A stretch of 64,000 nt of DNA from Dehalococcoidia bacterium (GCA_009841435.1 VXLW01000069.1:24950-88949), one strand, 5' to 3'; counted from the stretch's first letter, positions 8,737-18,078 are shown. Numbers and translations: made by a program. The notes: generated from the sequence alone by a model not told the origin.

Positions 8737-10364
8737 AAGCGCGACTTCTTCGATTCGTAGTTCGATTGCACGTCGATGAGGACGGTGTGGCCCTCATCGT
8801 TGAGCGTGCGTGCGGTTCGGATGGCGTCGCCGAGGTCGTCGGGCTGGGTGACGGTGATGCCGGTTGCGCCGAGGCCCTCGGCGATGGCGGCGTAATTCCC
8901 GGTCATGTGTGAGACGCCGAACTGGGTGCGGGCGGTGGGGAAGCCGCCGGGGTAGGTAGCCATGCCGCCGTTGTTCAGTAGGACGGTGGTGATGGGGAGG
9001 CCAGCGCGGACGGAGGTCTCGAGGTCGAGCCCGGACATGCCGAAGGCGCCGTCGCCCATGAAGTTGAGGCAGAAACGGTCGGGGCGGGCGAGCTTGGCGC
9101 CGATCATGAGGGGGATGCCGAAGCCGAGGTGGGTGGTCTTACCCCAGCCGATGTAGCTGTGGGGGGAGGTGGCGGTGAAGAAGGGCACCATCGAGTCGCG
9201 GGGGGCACCCGCATCGTGGGTGACGGTGGAGTTCTCGTGGTCGACGTTCGTGTTGATCTCGTGGATGACGCGGTAGGTGTTGAGGGGCGCCTCGTCGGAG
9301 GTGAGGAAGGGGGTCCACTCCGCCATCCACTCGCGCTGCCTCTCGGCGAGGCGGGCGGCGGCATCGGAGGTGCGGCCCTGGCCGTCGGTCTGGGCCTTCG
9401 CCTCGTCGATGAGGGCCTTGATGGTGATGCGCGCGTCGCCGACGAGGGCGATGGCGCAGGCGGTGTCCTTGTTCACGTCCTCGGGGGCGTTGGTGTTGTG
9501 GATGACGGTCTTGCCGGAGGGGACGATCTGGGTGTAGCCGTTGTGCGTGAGGCTCGCGCCGAGCGCGAGGATCGTGTCCGACTCGACGATCCAGGCGTGG
9601 GCGGCGCCGGTGGTGGCGCGGCTGCCGGCGCCGAGCGAGAGGGGGTGGCGCTCGTCGAAGGCGGACTTGCCCTCCATCGTCGTGAAGACGGGGATATCGA
9701 GCAGCTCCGCGAGCTCACGCAGGGCTTCGGTGGCGTCGGCGGTGAGGATGCCCGAGCCGGCCCAGATCATGGGGCGCTCGGCGGCGAGCAGGGCCGTCAC
9801 GGCCTCACGAATGTCGCCGTTCGAGGGGCTCTGGCGGACCTTCCCAGGGGAGTCGTAGCGCTGGTCGGCCTCGGGGACGTCTTGGGCACAGACGTCGGAC
9901 GTGAGCTCGACGACGACGGGTCCGCCGCGGCCGCTGCGGAGGGCGTGGAAGGCGCGGCGCATGGCCGGGGCGATCTGGGCGGGCGTGTCGATGGACTCGA
10001 CCGACTTGACGATGCCGCGGTAGTTCTCGACAGCGGAGAAGTTGGGGCGCACCTGGCGCTCGATGAGGGGGTAGCCGCCGGGCAGGACGAGGATGGGGAC
10101 GTTGTCGCCGAAGGCCTGGGCGATGCCGCCCATGGCGTTCTCGGCGCCGGCGGCGTTCTGGGTGGCGACGACGCCGAAGCGTTCGCCGTCGCTTATGCGG
10201 CTGTAGCCGTCAGCGGCCATGACGGCGCCGCGCTCGTGCCGGAACATGATGGGCCGGATGCCGAGCTTCGCCACCTCCTCGATGAGGGGGTTGTTGGGGA
10301 AGCAGGTCATCTCGGCGACTCCCTCTTCCTTGAGGATGCGGGCGACGAGCTCGTTACCGTTCAT
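8733..10364 (-). CDS. Thiamine diphosphate-dependent enzyme (acetolactate synthase-like)
   Basis: A 543-aa ThDP enzyme with three domains in the order of the acetolactate synthase/decarboxylase superfamily. The N-terminal Pyr domain has the proton-relay Glu in RHERGAVMAADGYSR and NAAGAENAMGG; a central Rossmann-like domain has WAGSGILT; the C-terminal PP domain has the ThDP motif from GDGAFGMSGLDLETS to LLNNGG. ATG 10364 (MNGNELVARILKEEG) matches the family start and has GGAG 8 bases upstream; the longer in-frame extension is proline-rich noise. The substrate is unknown. No ilvN-type small subunit is adjacent, arguing against a classical acetolactate synthase. Divergent from yaaA. Confidence 0.88.
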   Translation of the reverse strand: MNGNELVARILKEEGVAEMTCFPNNPLIEEVAKLGIRPIMFRHERGAVMAADGYSRISDGERFGVVATQNAAGAENAMGGIAQAFGDNVPILVLPGGYPLIERQVRPNFSAVENYRGIVKSVESIDTPAQIAPAMRRAFHALRSGRGGPVVVELTSDVCAQDVPEADQRYDSPGKVRQSPSNGDIREAVTALLAAERPMIWAGSGILTADATEALRELAELLDIPVFTTMEGKSAFDERHPLSLGAGSRATTGAAHAWIVESDTILALGASLTHNGYTQIVPSGKTVIHNTNAPEDVNKDTACAIALVGDARITIKALIDEAKAQTDGQGRTSDAAARLAERQREWMAEWTPFLTSDEAPLNTYRVIHEINTNVDHENSTVTHDAGAPRDSMVPFFTATSPHSYIGWGKTTHLGFGIPLMIGAKLARPDRFCLNFMGDGAFGMSGLDLETSVRAGLPITTVLLNNGGMATYPGGFPTARTQFGVSHMTGNYAAIAEGLGATGITVTQPDDLGDAIRTARTLNDEGHTVLIDVQSNYESKKSRF

Positions 10365-10461
10365 GGCGTACTCCGTGCGCTCCGGCCCGTCGGGCGGGTC
10401 GTGCGGCGGGACGATCTCAGCGCACGGGAGCGGGAGGGGCAAGGGCGGCGGGCGGGGCGTC

Positions 10462-10470
10462 TGGTACGAT
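10462..10470 (+). promoter_or_regulatory. Extended -10 promoter box upstream of yaaA
   Basis: TGG-TACGAT matches an extended -10 (TGN plus TANNNT), 38 bases before the yaaA GTG. No convincing -35 is visible at 17 bases. The same core recurs in front of tRNA-Lys and several other isolated genes in this window. Confidence 0.45.
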
Positions 10471-10508
10471 TTTCGGCAGATACCGCGCTCCATCCGGGAG
10501 GAACGCCC

Positions 10509-11279
10509 GTGCTCACGATCATTTCGCCTGCCAAGGCACTCGACTTTTCGCCAGTTGCGAACGGGCTCGACGCAACGCAGCCGCGGTTCGTCGACGACAC
10601 CGCCTCGCTCTTGCAGACCTGCAAGACGCTCGAAGCGAGCGACCTGCGCAAGCTCATGTCGCTCAGCGACTCATTGGCGCAGCTGAACCACGCGCGCTTC
10701 CAGGAGATGAGCCTGCCGCTGACGGAGGATAACGCGAAGCCGTGCGTGCTGGCGTTCCAGGGGGACGTCTACAAGGGGCTGGATGCGTCCAGCCTGGAGT
10801 CGAGGGATCTTGAATGGGCGCAGAATCGCCTGCGCATCCTCTCGGGACTCTACGGGCTGCTGCGGCCGCTCGACCTGATCCAGCCGTACCGGCTCGAGAT
10901 GGGCACGAGGCTCACGAACGCGCGTGGGGCGAACCTGTACGAGTTCTGGGGCGACCGGCTCGCAAACGCGCTCGACGCCGAGGATGCCGATCCCGAGGCG
11001 CCGGTGCTCAACCTCGCGTCGCAGGAGTATGCGAAGGCGGTCCCCAGGAAGAGCCTGAAGCGTCCGGTCGTGGTCGCCGACTTCAAGGAAGAGCGGAACG
11101 GCGAGCTGAAGACGATCGGGCTGGTGGCGAAGCGCGCCCGCGGGCTGATGGCCCGCTACGTGATCCGCAATCGCATCGAGAACGCCGAGGACCTGAAGGA
11201 TTTCGACGACGAGGGATACGGGTTCCGGCCGGAGCTCTCGAGCGAGGACAAACTCGTCTTCAGCCGCGCGAAGGCGTAG
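10509..11279 (+). CDS. yaaA: Peroxide stress protein YaaA family (UPF0246)
   Basis: A 256-aa protein of the YaaA/DUF328 family, linked in E. coli to lowering free intracellular iron during hydrogen peroxide stress. Motifs are LTIISPAKALDF at the N-terminus, PCVLAFQGDVYKGLDA, LRILSGLYGLLRPLDLIQPY, YRLEMGTRL and NLASQEYAKAV. The GTG at 10509 is chosen because GGGAGGAA precedes it and family homology begins exactly there; the open frame upstream is only the antisense of the ThDP gene. Single gene between divergent and convergent neighbours. Confidence 0.93.
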   Translation: MLTIISPAKALDFSPVANGLDATQPRFVDDTASLLQTCKTLEASDLRKLMSLSDSLAQLNHARFQEMSLPLTEDNAKPCVLAFQGDVYKGLDASSLESRDLEWAQNRLRILSGLYGLLRPLDLIQPYRLEMGTRLTNARGANLYEFWGDRLANALDAEDADPEAPVLNLASQEYAKAVPRKSLKRPVVVADFKEERNGELKTIGLVAKRARGLMARYVIRNRIENAEDLKDFDDEGYGFRPELSSEDKLVFSRAKA

Positions 11280-11294
11280 GCCGAAGCCCCTTTC

Positions 11295-13031
11295 CTAGCC
11301 CTCTTCGATGGTCACGGTGCCGGTGGAGCCGTCGATGCTGAGCATGGTGCCGGTGGCGATGAAGTCGGTCGCGCCGCGGATTCCGGTGACGGCGGGGATG
11401 CCGTACTCGCGGGCGACGGTGGCGGCATGGCTGAGGAGGCCGCCGGTCTCGACGACGACGCCGGCAGCGGGGAGGAAGAGCGGGGTCCAGGGGGCGTCGG
11501 TGACCGGGGCGACGAGGATCTCGCCGGGGAGGATGGTGGCCTCCGAGGCGCCGTCGGCGCTGAGAACGACGCGCGCACGGCCCCGCGTCTGACCGGGACT
11601 GACGCCGATGCCCTGGAACGAGGTCTCGCCCCCGGCGTCGGCGGTCTGGCGGGGGGTGGCCTCAACCGGGCGCTGGAAGATGATGGGCAGCTCGTAGTCG
11701 TGGAGCATCTCGTAGCGGGTGCGGCGCTCGTCGACGACGTCCTGAATCTCGGCGGCGGAGAGGCCGCCGTCGAGGGCCTCGGGGAGCTCGGCGAGCCGCA
11801 GGAACCAGACATCCCCGGCGTCGTCGAGTTCGCCCCGCTCGGCCAGGCGCCTGCCCATTTCGAGGACGGGCTGACGGTAGGTCCGGCAGAGCCGGGTCCA
11901 GCTAGCCTTTGTGGTTTCGCGCTTCCCGTTCATGACCTGCACGAGGTCCAGCAGGCGGCGGAACTCGGCGCGCTGATCCTCGGGGAGGGCCGCCTCGACC
12001 TCTGCCTCGAGGGCGACGCGCTCAGCGGCGGAGCGCGCTTCGCGCACGTAGGGGCTGTGTTCCTCGTCCAGGGCAAGGTCGGCCTGGAGGCTGCTAAGGA
12101 CGAACTGGGGTGATTCGTTCCAGGTGAGGCACGAAGGGTCGGTCTCTCGCTGGCCACGGAAGCCGAGATCGGCGATGAACGGGGCGTACTGGCCGGCGAA
12201 GGCGGTCCAGTCGTCGTTGGGGGGCGAGTCGAGCCGAGCCTGGAAGTCATCCACGGAGATGCCGACCATCTCCTCGGCGAGGGCGGGGCGCTCGAGGACG
12301 AAGCGGCTCAGGTCCCAGATGGCCTTGGACGGGCGGGCGCTCTCGACATCCGTGAGGCCGCTCGTGAGCCCCGTCATCCATCCTGCCGGATGGTCGGGGA
12401 CGTGCTCGGCCAGGAGCCCGTCGAGAAGGGTGGTCTGGAGGCCGCCCCCGCTGCTGCACCAGTAGTGCGTGTAGAAGATGTCGCCGATGTGGTCGGTCGT
12501 CTCATCGATCGCGGCGAGCAGGCCGGCGTCGTCGACGGCGGTCCAGTCGCGGGCGAGGGTGGCCGCGTAGTGCGCCTTCGCACGATCGGCGTCGGCGTTG
12601 ACGAGCTCGCGAGCGCGCACGAAGTTGGCCATGAGGCGCTCCTGGACGGCCTCCGCGCGGGAGGTGTCCTGGGCGACCTCGGCGGTAATCTCCTCCTCGC
12701 CCTCGAAGAACTGCTTGAGGTAGTCGGCGCTGCCGCCGGTCTCGAAGGACGAGGTGAGGGCATTGACGACACTGATGTTCACGCAGAAGCGGCCACCAAC
12801 GACGGGGAGCATGGTCGTGCCCGGCTTGTCCGGGATGGGCACCAGATCCTCGATCTGGAGCTCACGGGTGCCGACGACGAGCCACTGGTAGTTCCACTCT
12901 CGGATGAGGTCGGCGGGTAGCGGCCTCGTGATGCCGGGGAGGACCTCGTCGGTGTTCCCGGTGGTGTAGTCGTTGTAGCGCTCGTCGATGGTGCTGTCCC
13001 AGCTGCACAGGGGCTCCTGCAGGTTCGCCAT
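11295..13031 (-). CDS. PEP-utilising enzyme mobile-domain protein (PEP synthase/rifampicin phosphotransferase C-half like)
   Basis: A 578-aa protein ending in a PEP-utilising swivel domain with GGLLSHAATVAREYGIPAV, where the His is the phospho-carrier residue of PPDK, PEP synthase and rifampicin phosphotransferase. It also has the C-terminal GTMLSIDGSTGTV and, before it, the helical linker region typical of the long PEP-synthase-like proteins. No ATP-grasp (PPDK N-terminal) domain is present, so it cannot catalyse ATP-driven phosphorylation alone; a split partner encoded elsewhere is likely. ATG 13031 has AGAAGGAA upstream and starts MANLQEPLCSWDS; the much longer frame upstream is antisense of the MFS gene. 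Function unknown. Confidence 0.82.
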   Translation of the reverse strand: MANLQEPLCSWDSTIDERYNDYTTGNTDEVLPGITRPLPADLIREWNYQWLVVGTRELQIEDLVPIPDKPGTTMLPVVGGRFCVNISVVNALTSSFETGGSADYLKQFFEGEEEITAEVAQDTSRAEAVQERLMANFVRARELVNADADRAKAHYAATLARDWTAVDDAGLLAAIDETTDHIGDIFYTHYWCSSGGGLQTTLLDGLLAEHVPDHPAGWMTGLTSGLTDVESARPSKAIWDLSRFVLERPALAEEMVGISVDDFQARLDSPPNDDWTAFAGQYAPFIADLGFRGQRETDPSCLTWNESPQFVLSSLQADLALDEEHSPYVREARSAAERVALEAEVEAALPEDQRAEFRRLLDLVQVMNGKRETTKASWTRLCRTYRQPVLEMGRRLAERGELDDAGDVWFLRLAELPEALDGGLSAAEIQDVVDERRTRYEMLHDYELPIIFQRPVEATPRQTADAGGETSFQGIGVSPGQTRGRARVVLSADGASEATILPGEILVAPVTDAPWTPLFLPAAGVVVETGGLLSHAATVAREYGIPAVTGIRGATDFIATGTMLSIDGSTGTVTIEEG

Positions 13032-13109
13032 GTTCCTTCTCCCGCGCCGGCTGCGCGCACGATCGCGGACTCTACCGCGAGCGCCGGTTAGGGGCTGAAG
13101 CGTCGAGGC

Positions 13110-13118
13110 TGCTAGGAT
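13110..13118 (+). promoter_or_regulatory. Extended -10 promoter box upstream of the MFS gene
   Basis: TGC-TAGGAT, an extended -10 match, lies 36 bases before the TTG start of the exporter gene, in the gap between divergent genes. No -35 is evident. Confidence 0.4.
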
Positions 13119-13154
13119 TTCGGCGGCCCCGCAGCGGCCCGGGCGAGGTAGGCG

Positions 13155-14801
13155 TTGACCACATCCGTTTCGTCCGAGCCCGTGCTGGGCGTCCTCTTGA
13201 GCGAACGCGAGAAGATGCTGCTGCTCCTCGCGCTGGGCATGTGCATGTTCCTCAGCTCGCTCGACGGGTCCATCCTGGCGACGGCGCTGCCGACGATCTC
13301 GTCGGACCTCGACGGGTTCAAGCTGCTCCCGTGGGTGCTGACGCTGTACATGCTCACCTCGACGGTGGTGGTGCCGATCGTGGGCAAGCTCTCGGACATG
13401 TTCGGGCGCCGGCCGTTCGTCATCTCCGGGGTGGTCATCTTCCTCATCGGATCGCTGGGGGCGGGGCTGGCGCCCACGATGCTGACGCTCATCGCAGCCA
13501 GGGGCGTTCAGGGGATCGGGGGCGGCTTCATCCTCGCCTGCGTGCTGGTGGTGATGGCGGACATGTACACCCCCATCGAGCGAGCGAAGTACGTGGCCTA
13601 CATCCTCGCGATCATCACAGCCGGGACGCTGCTCGGGCCTCCAGTGGGAGGCTTCTTCGCAGACGGCCCCGGCTGGCGCTGGTGCTTCTTCATCAACATC
13701 CCCATCGGCGCGATCGCGCTGGCCACGATCTGGACCACCCTTCCGAACACACGCCAGGGGGGACGGATCTCCGACATCGACTTCCTGGGGGCGGCCGTGC
13801 TGACGACCGCAACGGTGGCGGGGCTGCTGGCCGCGGGGTGGGCTTACGAGGCGTATGGGTGGGGCTCGGCGATCACGGTGGGGCTGCTGGTTGCGGCAGG
13901 CGTGTTGCTCGTGGGGTTCATCGCCATCGAGATCCGGCACCCGAACGCCATCATCCCCATGGAGCTCTTCCGCAACCGGATGTACGTGCTCACCGGGGTG
14001 ATCGCGGTCCTGTCGAGCGCGGTCCTCTTCTCGGTGCCCATCTACCTGCCGACGTTCATCCAGACGTCGCTTGGCGCCTCGGCGCAGATGTCCGGGTTGT
14101 TGATCATGCCGCAGGCAATAGCGCTGGTCGTGATGAGCTTTATCGCGGGGCGCGTCGTCGAACGGACGGGGCGCTTCAAGCAGCTTGTGGTGGTGGGATG
14201 CGCGCTTTCCGGGCTGGCGGCCTTCCTGCTGCAGACGATGGGGGTGGGCGACCCGCTGTGGCACGTGGTCATCTACATGGTGATCTTCGGCATGGGGTCG
14301 GGGCTGGTGACGCCGCTCATCAACGTGATCGTGCAGGCTTGCGTTCGGCAGGAGGACACCGGCGTCGCCACGAGCAGCCAGATGTACTTCCGCCAGATCG
14401 CGGGCGTCATCGGGGTGGCGCTCTTCGGGGTGCTGCTCACGACCACGTACAGCTCCTCGTTCACCGAGAACCTGGACGAGGAGGTGCAGGAGGCCATGCC
14501 GGTGGCGGTCTTCGAGGAGCTCAGGGACGATGCCACGCTCAGCATCGATGCCGAGCGGATCGCGGAGGTGCGGACCACGTTCTTGCAGGCGGGAGGCACG
14601 GAGGCGCTCTTCGAGGAGGCGCTGGGGGCGCAGCAGGAAGCGGCGGCAACGGCGAACCAGCGGTTGTTCTTCATCTCGGCGATCGGCGGGTTGGTCCTGG
14701 TCGTGCTGGCGCTCGCGTTCACGGAAATCCCCCTGAGGGGGAGGACGCCGGCGCCCAAGGAGGGGGAGGAACAACCGGCGGCGGCGTCAGCTTCCCGCTA
14801 G
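13155..14801 (+). CDS. MFS drug exporter, DHA2 (EmrB/QacA) family
   Basis: A 548-aa major facilitator with about 14 membrane segments, the size and topology of proton-driven multidrug exporters of the DHA2 family. It has LDGSILATALPTIS (motif D1) in helix 1, GKLSDMFGRRPFVI (motif A) after helix 2, and AGTLLGPPVGGFF (motif C, antiporter) in helix 5. A soluble stretch near residues 435-495 precedes the last helix, and a charged C-terminal tail follows. Start is TTG 13155 with GAGG 5-6 bases upstream. It stands alone; the substrate is unknown. Confidence 0.9.
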   Translation: MTTSVSSEPVLGVLLSEREKMLLLLALGMCMFLSSLDGSILATALPTISSDLDGFKLLPWVLTLYMLTSTVVVPIVGKLSDMFGRRPFVISGVVIFLIGSLGAGLAPTMLTLIAARGVQGIGGGFILACVLVVMADMYTPIERAKYVAYILAIITAGTLLGPPVGGFFADGPGWRWCFFINIPIGAIALATIWTTLPNTRQGGRISDIDFLGAAVLTTATVAGLLAAGWAYEAYGWGSAITVGLLVAAGVLLVGFIAIEIRHPNAIIPMELFRNRMYVLTGVIAVLSSAVLFSVPIYLPTFIQTSLGASAQMSGLLIMPQAIALVVMSFIAGRVVERTGRFKQLVVVGCALSGLAAFLLQTMGVGDPLWHVVIYMVIFGMGSGLVTPLINVIVQACVRQEDTGVATSSQMYFRQIAGVIGVALFGVLLTTTYSSSFTENLDEEVQEAMPVAVFEELRDDATLSIDAERIAEVRTTFLQAGGTEALFEEALGAQQEAAATANQRLFFISAIGGLVLVVLALAFTEIPLRGRTPAPKEGEEQPAAASASR

Positions 14802-14886
14802 CGGCACAGGGCCGGTAGGCTTCCGGGGACACGGGAAGGCGCCGGGAGCGCTTTGCCGCTTCGGTTAGGCTTTCGGGAGAGACAGC

Positions 14887-15774
14887 ATGGAGTTCTGCCC
14901 CAATTTCATCAGCGTCGACGACGACCCCGCGCAGTGGGCGCGAGAGCGCGAGGCAGAGGGCTACCCGATCATCTCGGTGGCCGACCACATCTCCTCGCCG
15001 CAGCCCCATCCGCACGTGTGGGTGACGGCGACGACGTTCGCGCTCGCGACGGAGCGCATCCGCGTGATGATCGCCTTCTCGAACAACCTCTTCCGCTCGC
15101 CGGTGGAGTTCGCGGCGGCGGCGCTGGCGCTGCACCGGGTGAGCGGGGGGCGGTGCGAGGCGGGGCTGGGCGCGGGCTGGGCGGAGAACGAGATCACGGG
15201 CATGGGCTGGGATTTCCCCTCGGCGCGGGACCGGGTGGGGCGGTACGTGGAGGCGTTGCAGATTTCGCGCGAGCTGCTGCACACGGGGTCGTGCAGTTTC
15301 CACGGGGAGTACTACGACATCGAGATTCCGCTGATCGGGCCGCTGCCGAAGCCGGCGCCGCTGCTGATGGCCTCGTCGGCGGGACCGCGGACGCTGCGGG
15401 AGTGTGCGCCCCACGTCGACCGCATGGAGCTGATGGGGTTCCCGGTGAGCGACGTGGGCGATCCGATGGAGTTCGCCGGCAGGGTGGCCTCCTTCGACGA
15501 AGACGCTCTGCGCAAGCGGGTGGAGATGGCGCGCGAGCTGCGTCCAGACATGCCGCTCGGGTTCCTCGCGCTTGTGGGGGCGGGGGACGACCCGGAGCTG
15601 CGGGAGCGTGGCAAGGCCATGGGCGACCGCATCTTCGGCGGCATGCTGGGCGAGCCGGAGCGGGTTGCGACGAACCTTCGGCGGCTCGGCGAGTTGGGCA
15701 TCGACCGCGTGCAGATGGCACCCTCGACGCCGGACACGCTCACGCTGCTGGCGCCCTACCTGAACGAGGGCTAG
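14887..15774 (+). CDS. LLM-class flavin/F420-dependent oxidoreductase
   Basis: A 295-aa luciferase-like monooxygenase-fold enzyme (TIM barrel). It shows WAREREAEGYPIISVADHI, the barrel strand IRVMIAFSNNLFRSPVE and the conserved LHRVSGGRCEAGLGAGWAE, and ends with the family-like TLTLLAPYL. The sequence resembles the actinobacterial/Chloroflexota subgroup annotated as probable F420-dependent oxidoreductases, but the cofactor (FMN or F420) cannot be decided from sequence. ATG 14887 has GGGAGAGA upstream. It converges with the Rieske oxygenase gene. Confidence 0.88.
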   Translation: MEFCPNFISVDDDPAQWAREREAEGYPIISVADHISSPQPHPHVWVTATTFALATERIRVMIAFSNNLFRSPVEFAAAALALHRVSGGRCEAGLGAGWAENEITGMGWDFPSARDRVGRYVEALQISRELLHTGSCSFHGEYYDIEIPLIGPLPKPAPLLMASSAGPRTLRECAPHVDRMELMGFPVSDVGDPMEFAGRVASFDEDALRKRVEMARELRPDMPLGFLALVGAGDDPELRERGKAMGDRIFGGMLGEPERVATNLRRLGELGIDRVQMAPSTPDTLTLLAPYLNEG

Positions 15775-15787
15775 CAGAGATCCGGCG

Positions 15788-17488
15788 CTACCACTCCCGC
15801 TCGAGGTAGGTCTCGAGCACCGCGTAGAAGTGGCGCAGCTTCATCTCGTTGTAGTCGGCGAGCTGAAGCGTGCCGCCCTCAAGCGAGTGCACGCCTTTCT
15901 GGACCCAGGGCATGTTGCCCGTGTCCTGGTCCATGACCATGGCGAGGCCGCCGATCTCAGGAGCGAGGGTCCAGCTGTCGTCGACATCGAGCTCGTGGAC
16001 GGGGGGCGCCGGCGGAGGCTCGGTGCCCTCGGGCGTGGGGGCGACGCAGATCGCCTCCATGACGCACTCCTCCGGGTTGTTGCCGTTGGGGCGGAAGCGG
16101 AACCAGATGGCGAGTGGCCCCCATGCGCTCGCGGGCATGAGGTTGGGGAACAGGTTGAAGTAGATGTTCCCCGTCAGCTCCGTGTCGGAGACCTTGTCCA
16201 TGAGGTCGCCGAGGAGGGGGCGCATGGCCTCTCGCATGTCGTTGGCGGCCTTGGCCCGGACGGCCGCTGTCGCACGAATGCGGTCCTCGCGGGTCTGGGG
16301 CTCGGCGGGGGCGGCTGGCTCGTCGTCCTCGATCTGGGCATAGAGCTCGGAGCCGTCGGGCGTGACGCCGTTCTCTGAGGGCGATGAACCGTTGTCGTCG
16401 AGGCGACCGCCGGTGCTGTTGGGGTCGAGGTCCTCGGGAACGGCCATCTTGAGGTGGTCGGCTACCTGCTCGCCGCCAACCCACTGGCAGAGGTGCAGGT
16501 CGGCATGGCCGAGGTCGCCCTCGACCCAGACGGCCTGGCGCGTGAAGACGCCGCTTCGCCCATCGGGCATGGTGACATCGACATTGCCGTCAGGGCGGCG
16601 CTCGTAGATGGCGCCGGTGAAGGCGTGGCGCTCGCGGGGAACGCCGTCGGTGGAGGGCGGGAGCGGAGTCCACTCGATGCCCTCAAGGTGGGGGCTGGGG
16701 GCGCCGGCGGGGTTGTGCTGGCGCGAGTAGTTCTTGAAGGCGTCGAACTGGGCGTTGCAGTCGCCGAAGCCCCAGACGACCTGGGGGTGGGTCGAGAAGA
16801 CGTGCCAGGACTCGGCGAAGGCGTCCTGGGCGACCTTCCAGTTGGCGCGGATGACCTTGCGCACCTCGGCGACCTTGTGGCGCTTCTCGTAGGGGAGGAG
16901 CTGGAAGTTATCGGGGAAGTCGTCGAGGAACTCCTCGAAGGGCTCACAGTCGGGATCGGGGTTGATGAAGAGGAAGCGTCCCCAGCGCCCAACGGGCACC
17001 TCGGGGAGGTTCTGCTCTTCCTTGACGACGTAGGGGAAGTCCCACTGGCAGGGGATCTCCTTGATGGAGCCGTCGAGGTGCCAGGCCCAGGCGTGGAAGG
17101 GGCAGCGCAGCTCGTGGGTCTTCTTGCCGGCGCGCTCCTTGAGGCGGCGGCCACGATGGAGGCAGGCGTTGCGGAAGGCCTTGAACTCGTCCTCTGCGGT
17201 GTGAACGATGAGGAAGCTGAGCTCGCCGATCTCATACGGCATGTAGTCGCCGACGTTGGGAATGTCGTCCTCGTGGCAGGCCATCTGCCAGACGTGCTTC
17301 CAGAGCTGCTCCATCTCCCTCTCGTGGTGCTCGCGCGAGTAGTAGAACTCGGCCGGGACGAGGGTGGGGCCGGGAGGCATGGCCGACTCGCGGCTGAGGT
17401 ATTCAGGCACCTCGTGCGTGTCGTACTTGATCAGCTCCTGGACGGAGAGTCCGGCAGAGCGGTTGGTGCCAGTCAGGGTTTCAACCAT
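15788..17488 (-). CDS. Aromatic ring-hydroxylating dioxygenase, alpha subunit
   Basis: The catalytic subunit of a Rieske non-heme iron oxygenase. The Rieske [2Fe-2S] ligands are C109/H111 in NACLHRGRRL and C129/H132 in LRCPFHAWAW. The mononuclear iron site has NWKVAQDAFAESWHVFSTH with E226, H229 and H234, and electrons would come from a separate reductase not seen here. At 566 aa it is over 100 residues longer than typical alpha subunits; much of the excess is a low-complexity acidic insert near residues 358-405. No beta subunit, ferredoxin or reductase gene is adjacent. ATG 17488 has GAGG upstream. Substrate unknown. Confidence 0.9.
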   Translation of the reverse strand: MVETLTGTNRSAGLSVQELIKYDTHEVPEYLSRESAMPPGPTLVPAEFYYSREHHEREMEQLWKHVWQMACHEDDIPNVGDYMPYEIGELSFLIVHTAEDEFKAFRNACLHRGRRLKERAGKKTHELRCPFHAWAWHLDGSIKEIPCQWDFPYVVKEEQNLPEVPVGRWGRFLFINPDPDCEPFEEFLDDFPDNFQLLPYEKRHKVAEVRKVIRANWKVAQDAFAESWHVFSTHPQVVWGFGDCNAQFDAFKNYSRQHNPAGAPSPHLEGIEWTPLPPSTDGVPRERHAFTGAIYERRPDGNVDVTMPDGRSGVFTRQAVWVEGDLGHADLHLCQWVGGEQVADHLKMAVPEDLDPNSTGGRLDDNGSSPSENGVTPDGSELYAQIEDDEPAAPAEPQTREDRIRATAAVRAKAANDMREAMRPLLGDLMDKVSDTELTGNIYFNLFPNLMPASAWGPLAIWFRFRPNGNNPEECVMEAICVAPTPEGTEPPPAPPVHELDVDDSWTLAPEIGGLAMVMDQDTGNMPWVQKGVHSLEGGTLQLADYNEMKLRHFYAVLETYLEREW

Positions 17489-17578
17489 GGATGTGCCTCA
17501 CTTGGAGCGAGAGTTTACCGGAGGGTCGTTGTGATGGTCACCACGTGTCGGGGTGGGGCTCGTGGCGACGGTCGGGGC

Positions 17579-17584
17579 TACGAT
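17579..17584 (+). promoter_or_regulatory. -10 box of tRNA-Lys
   Basis: TACGAT ends six bases before the first base of the tRNA, so transcription would begin at or next to the mature 5' end. It is the clearest anchor for reading TACGAT as this organism's -10 element. Confidence 0.5.
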
Positions 17585-17590
17585 AGATGC

Positions 17591-17663
17591 GGGCCCGTAG
17601 CTCAGATGGAAGAGCAGTGGACTTTTAATCCATTGGTCGGGAGTTCGAGTCTCCCCGGGCCTA
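17591..17663 (+). tRNA. tRNA-Lys (anticodon UUU)
   Basis: A 73-nt cloverleaf. The acceptor stem GGGCCCG pairs with CGGGCCT (first pair G-U); the D stem is GCTC/GAGC; the anticodon stem GTGGA/TCCAT encloses loop CTTTTAA with anticodon TTT; the T arm is GGGAG-TTCGAGT-CTCCC; the discriminator is A. CCA is not encoded, unlike the tRNA-Met at 47.6 kb. It marks the left edge of the apparently acquired 18-31 kb block. Confidence 0.95.
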
Positions 17664-18078
17664 CATGCACGCACGGAGGCTCCAAGGTCGGCAGAAGCAT
17701 GGATCGCCTGGGTACTCATCACCACTGGCTTGCCCCAACGATTACGATGCTGGAACAAGCCGCCAAGAGCGGAGCTTTCTCTGCTCACGGGGGAGAGGAA
17801 CGTGCAGGCTTCCCTTCGACCTCCTTGGCCTCCTTCAGGGATCATCGCGGGCCCCTTCGTGAGCTGCCGGCTTGAGCTGACTGCAGCGCTCCGAGGTCTC
17901 TGGTCATGGCCGGGCAGGGCGGAGCGCTTGCTTTCAGTAAGGCGTTCGACTGCTGCGATAGCGAGCAAGAGGAGTCACGGCTCATGGTCGCCACTCGGGC
18001 CACTCGGCACGGCCCTGGGTCAGCCGGTCCAGGGTCGCAGTCGCCACGTGCCCGATGTGGCCGGGAGTGAGGCGTGAA
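17664..18078 (+). other. Intergenic region after tRNA-Lys, no gene recognised
   Basis: About 415 bases. Several short open frames exist on both strands but none has an SD, recognisable composition or family pattern. G+C looks lower by eye than in the left part of the window. I looked for a repeat of the tRNA 3' end (an attachment site) farther downstream and saw none. Confidence 0.5.

Noticed and set aside
9129..10508. Very long plus-strand open frame running into yaaA
   Set aside because: It is antisense to the ThDP enzyme gene; family homology and an SD place the real start at 10509.
13032..14774. Long minus-strand open frame continuous with the PEP-utilising protein
   Set aside because: Low-complexity His/Arg/Asp-rich translation, antisense to the MFS exporter; a proper SD and start exist at 13031.
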